From the NCBI RefSeq assembly GCF_000406965.1, contig NZ_KE136368.1, forward strand, positions 118,876 to 182,875: 64,000 nt of DNA, in the 5' to 3' direction. Within the stretch, counting starts at the first letter, position 1; every line of letters starts with the position of its first letter. Under the pieces are notes generated by a model. That model did no database searches, was not told the DNA's origin, and was given only the letters and a program-made list of their open reading frames with translations. Positions 61,991 through 64,000 of this stretch are shown here, one piece after another. The position numbers and the translations under genes are program-made. This DNA comes from Enterococcus avium ATCC 14025. Its GTDB lineage: Bacteria > Bacillota > Bacilli > Lactobacillales > Enterococcaceae.

Positions 61991-62168
61991 ATGTGGGATA
62001 AAGGAAAAAATTCCAAAGGAAGTAGTTCAATTTTTGGATGCAGGAGATGTTGCATTTGATCCTGAGAACGCTCCGCAATTTGATTGCGAAAAATGTGGTG
62101 GAGAGATGTATCCAGAATACTATAAGAACGTACTTGGATACGAATTTAGAATCAGTGATCGACAATAA
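61920..62168 (+). CDS. Overlapping small zinc-ribbon protein of the IS91-like element
   Basis: This frame overlaps the transposase end in a different frame and continues beyond it. The unique part reads VVHYICLECGIKEKIP and FDCEKCGGEMYPEYY, a CxxC...CxxC zinc ribbon. The start is uncertain: ATG 61920 is one choice and GTG 61968 another, as the Lys-rich first part is probably just the shadow of the transposase tail. It likely belongs to the element as an accessory protein, perhaps DNA-binding. Confidence 0.55.
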   Translation: MKKKKKQLLKNFDSNGVVHYICLECGIKEKIPKEVVQFLDAGDVAFDPENAPQFDCEKCGGEMYPEYYKNVLGYEFRISDRQ

Positions 62169-62191
62169 AATGATTTATCTAAACAAAAAGT

Positions 62192-62220
62192 CCTCAGGAG
62201 CGGTTTTCTCCTGAGGTTTT
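62192..62220 (+). terminator. Terminator after the IS91-like genes
   Basis: CCTCAGGAG pairs with CTCCTGAGG (62192-62200 with 62208-62216), followed by four T residues. Confidence 0.85.
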
Positions 62221-62351
62221 CTTAGTTAGAATTTTAAAATGTGAAGCACTTCGTTGTTTTGTTTTTTTAACAAAAAAATAGAATTATTTTTGTCAGAATA
62301 GTATTTCGTGAAAATATTTATGATAAAATAGCAAGAAAAAGGAGGGTTTTG

Positions 62352-63800
62352 ATGGAAGAATTTTTAGTAAAAATTAATTCTTTGATTTGGGGAGCTCCGA
62401 TGATCATTCTCATTTTAGGAATCGGCATTATTTTAACCATTGGTTGCCGGATGATCCAAATCCGTCGTTTACCTTTGGCGCTGAAGTATATGGTGAAAAA
62501 TGAAGAGGGCGGTCAAGGGGATGTTACTAGTTTTCAGGCATTATGTACGGCACTATCAGCAACGATCGGTACAGGAAATATTGTCGGCGTCGCTACTGCA
62601 ATTGTCGCTGGAGGTCCAGGAGCCTTATTTTGGTTAGAACTCGCAGGATTGTTAGGAATGGCCACGAAATACGCAGAAGGTTTATTAGCGGTAAAGTATC
62701 GCACGTTTGATGATCATGGAAAAGCATTAGGCGGACCGTTTTATTATATTGAAAATGGATTAGGACCTAAGTGGAAATGGCTAGCTAAGATGTTCGCCTT
62801 TTTTGGAGCAATTGCTGGTGTGATCGGAATTGGTACGATTGCTCAGATTAACGGTATTACTTCTGCTGCGGAAACCTTCTTTGATCCGGAAAAATTAAAT
62901 ACGCTTACACTTTTTGGCAATGAATACTCTTGGGCGGTCATTATTACGGGTATCGTGGTAACAGTTTTAGTCGCCATTGTTTTAGTCGGAGGCGTTCAAA
63001 GAATTGCCCGTGTATCTGAAATTATCGTTCCATTGATGATCGTAATCTATGTTGGACTTTGTCTTTTTATGGTTATTTTAAACATTACAAAATTACCTGG
63101 TGTCATTGTCGAAATTTTCCAAAGTGCCTTTGGCTTACGCGCTGTATCAGGCGGAGCTTTAGGAGCGATGATGATTGCAATGCAAAAAGGAATTGCTCGA
63201 GGAATCTTTTCAAATGAGTCAGGTCTAGGAAGTGCCCCCATTGCGGCAGCAGCTGCACAGTCGAAAGAGCCGGTGCGTCAAGGATTGGTTTCAATGACCG
63301 GGACCTTTATTGATACGATTGTTGTCTGTAATATGACTGGGATGGCGATTATTCTAACTGGAGCATGGAAAACAGGATTAGATGGTTCTGCTGTAACGAT
63401 TTATGCGTTTGCGGAGGCATTGCCACTTACCCAAACGGTGGCATCGCTTTTATTGATGATCTGTTTAGCATTCTTTGCTTTCACAACTATTTTAGGATGG
63501 AATTACTATTCAGAGCGTTGTCTAAGTTACTTAACGGGTGGAAATACCAAGTTTTCAGCGATATTCCGTTGGGTTTATATCTTTGCTGTTTTCATCGGAC
63601 CGTATTTAACTGTTTCGGCAGTGTGGACGATCGCTGATATTTTTAATGGATTAATGGCCTTTCCAAACATTGTCGCTTTGATTCTGCTGAGTCCAGTTGT
63701 ATTCAAAGAAACCAAATCTTATTTTAGTCGATTATCTGCAGGTGAAGTAAAGGAATTTTCATCTGTGTCGTTAACGGATGCTTCACTTGATGATGACTAA
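62352..63800 (+). CDS. Alanine/glycine:cation symporter (AGCS family)
   Basis: This sodium- or proton-coupled amino-acid importer has 482 residues and about 10-11 membrane helices. The AGCS signature is visible in ATIGTGNIVGVATAIVAGGPGALFWLE (around residues 75-100) and ARGIFSNESGLGSAPIAAAAAQ. ATG 62352 is preferred to the TTG at 62349, with GGAGGG upstream. It is single and ends 22 bp before an ISL3-type IS. Confidence 0.93.
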   Translation: MEEFLVKINSLIWGAPMIILILGIGIILTIGCRMIQIRRLPLALKYMVKNEEGGQGDVTSFQALCTALSATIGTGNIVGVATAIVAGGPGALFWLELAGLLGMATKYAEGLLAVKYRTFDDHGKALGGPFYYIENGLGPKWKWLAKMFAFFGAIAGVIGIGTIAQINGITSAAETFFDPEKLNTLTLFGNEYSWAVIITGIVVTVLVAIVLVGGVQRIARVSEIIVPLMIVIYVGLCLFMVILNITKLPGVIVEIFQSAFGLRAVSGGALGAMMIAMQKGIARGIFSNESGLGSAPIAAAAAQSKEPVRQGLVSMTGTFIDTIVVCNMTGMAIILTGAWKTGLDGSAVTIYAFAEALPLTQTVASLLLMICLAFFAFTTILGWNYYSERCLSYLTGGNTKFSAIFRWVYIFAVFIGPYLTVSAVWTIADIFNGLMAFPNIVALILLSPVVFKETKSYFSRLSAGEVKEFSSVSLTDASLDDD

Positions 63801-63874
63801 ATTCAAAAAAATACAAAAAAAGGCTCTTCGTCAAATCGTGTTGGTGAAGACAAATTTGAATAAAACTTAGTCCG

Positions 63875-63909
63875 ATATGCGGCGCGTTCTGTGCGCCGCA
63901 TATTTTTTT
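63875..63909. terminator. Hairpin inside the IS end
   Basis: ATATGCGGCGC pairs with GCGCCGCATAT (63875-63885 with 63893-63903), followed by T residues on the plus strand. It stops transcription from outside the IS, and may end the transposase message too. Confidence 0.8.
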
Positions 63910-64000
63910 AGTTTTCAAAGATCAGACCTTGTTGTAAATAGATCCGTGCCCGAAAGTTATAAAAGTTGCGATAACCAAACGCAATTCGTTTAATCAGCTT
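63908..64000 (-). CDS. ISL3-family transposase, C-terminal 30 residues (partial)
   Basis: The minus-strand frame enters at 64000 and ends with TAA at 63908-63910. It reads KLIKRIAFGYRNFYNFRARI followed by YLQQGLIFEN. IK-x-IKR-x-x-FGYRNF-x-NF is the standard C-terminal sequence of ISL3-family transposases. The rest lies outside the window. Confidence 0.85.
   Translation of the reverse strand, partial: KLIKRIAFGYRNFYNFRARIYLQQGLIFEN

Larger units (their letters stand above)
60600..62220 (+). mobile_element. IS91-like rolling-circle insertion element (approximate bounds)
   Basis: The segment holds an IS91-type transposase, an overlapping zinc-ribbon frame, a hairpin before (60613-60652) and a hairpin after (62192-62216). 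IS91 elements lack terminal inverted repeats, so the exact ends cannot be fixed from one copy. The hairpins are candidates for the terminal structures, or simply terminators. Confidence 0.6.
63822..64000 (-). mobile_element. ISL3-family insertion sequence, one end (continues beyond window)
   Basis: GGCTCTTCGTCAAATCGTGT at 63822 resembles the terminal inverted repeat of enterococcal ISL3-type elements. It is followed inward by the 3' end of a transposase on the minus strand. The target duplication cannot be checked without the other end. Confidence 0.75.

Overview
The window looks like a low-GC Gram-positive chromosome of the Lactobacillales, most probably Enterococcus. Supporting signs are a rnhC-zapA-cvpA-mutS2-trxA-uvrC string, an ireB-ruvX-DUF1292 string, glnR-glnA, rex, a CtsR-type box at clpP, CcpA-type cre sites, many PTS systems, an L-lactate oxidase and an ISL3-type IS end. 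The genus is inferred from gene content and style; no search was run.

Layout. 1-1,225: tail of a formate/nitrite transporter, then hemC. 1,387-7,421: a Lac-family PTS (IIB, IIC, IIA), a GH1 6-phospho-beta-glycosidase, a PRD-type PTS-controlled regulator and a YczE-like membrane protein. 7,555-16,325: the most distinctive block. An RpiR/SIS repressor faces a rightward operon of a D-2-hydroxyacid dehydrogenase, an iron-ADH-fold dehydrogenase, a mannose-family PTS (IIC, IID, IIB, IIA) interrupted by a membrane protein that resembles a degenerate M28 peptidase, a UxuA-type mannonate dehydratase and a KDPG/KHG aldolase. No KDG kinase is present. My reading is that the PTS supplies an already 6-phosphorylated sugar acid, the two dehydrogenases adjust it, UxuA dehydrates it to KDPG and Eda cleaves that to pyruvate and glyceraldehyde-3-phosphate. 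A palindromic operator and a near-consensus cre lie at its promoter.

16,500-33,650: housekeeping and small stress genes (C39-like protease, ABC-F, rex, thioredoxin-like protein, tRNA-Gly, UspA, CPBP protease, NfeD-like/SPFH pair, secreted nuclease with a non-canonical start, frameshifted LUD gene, clpP, GDPD, miaA, hflX, a PLP lyase). 33,750-38,400: glnR-glnA, acetyltransferase, TspO, ireB-ruvX-DUF1292. 38,630-46,705: lactate oxidase under a perfect cre, a polar amino-acid ABC binding protein and permease without an ATPase, then a two-component system with a MacB/FtsX-type ABC exporter.

46,836-63,800: a MITE-like inverted-repeat element, amidase and amidohydrolase, the rnhC-to-uvrC string, an XRE regulator with a three-copy operator driving a small membrane protein and a NatAB-like exporter, an aldo/keto reductase, an IS91-like rolling-circle element with an overlapping zinc-ribbon reading frame, and an AGCS amino-acid symporter. 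The window ends inside an ISL3-family IS. No rRNA, CRISPR array or prophage was seen.
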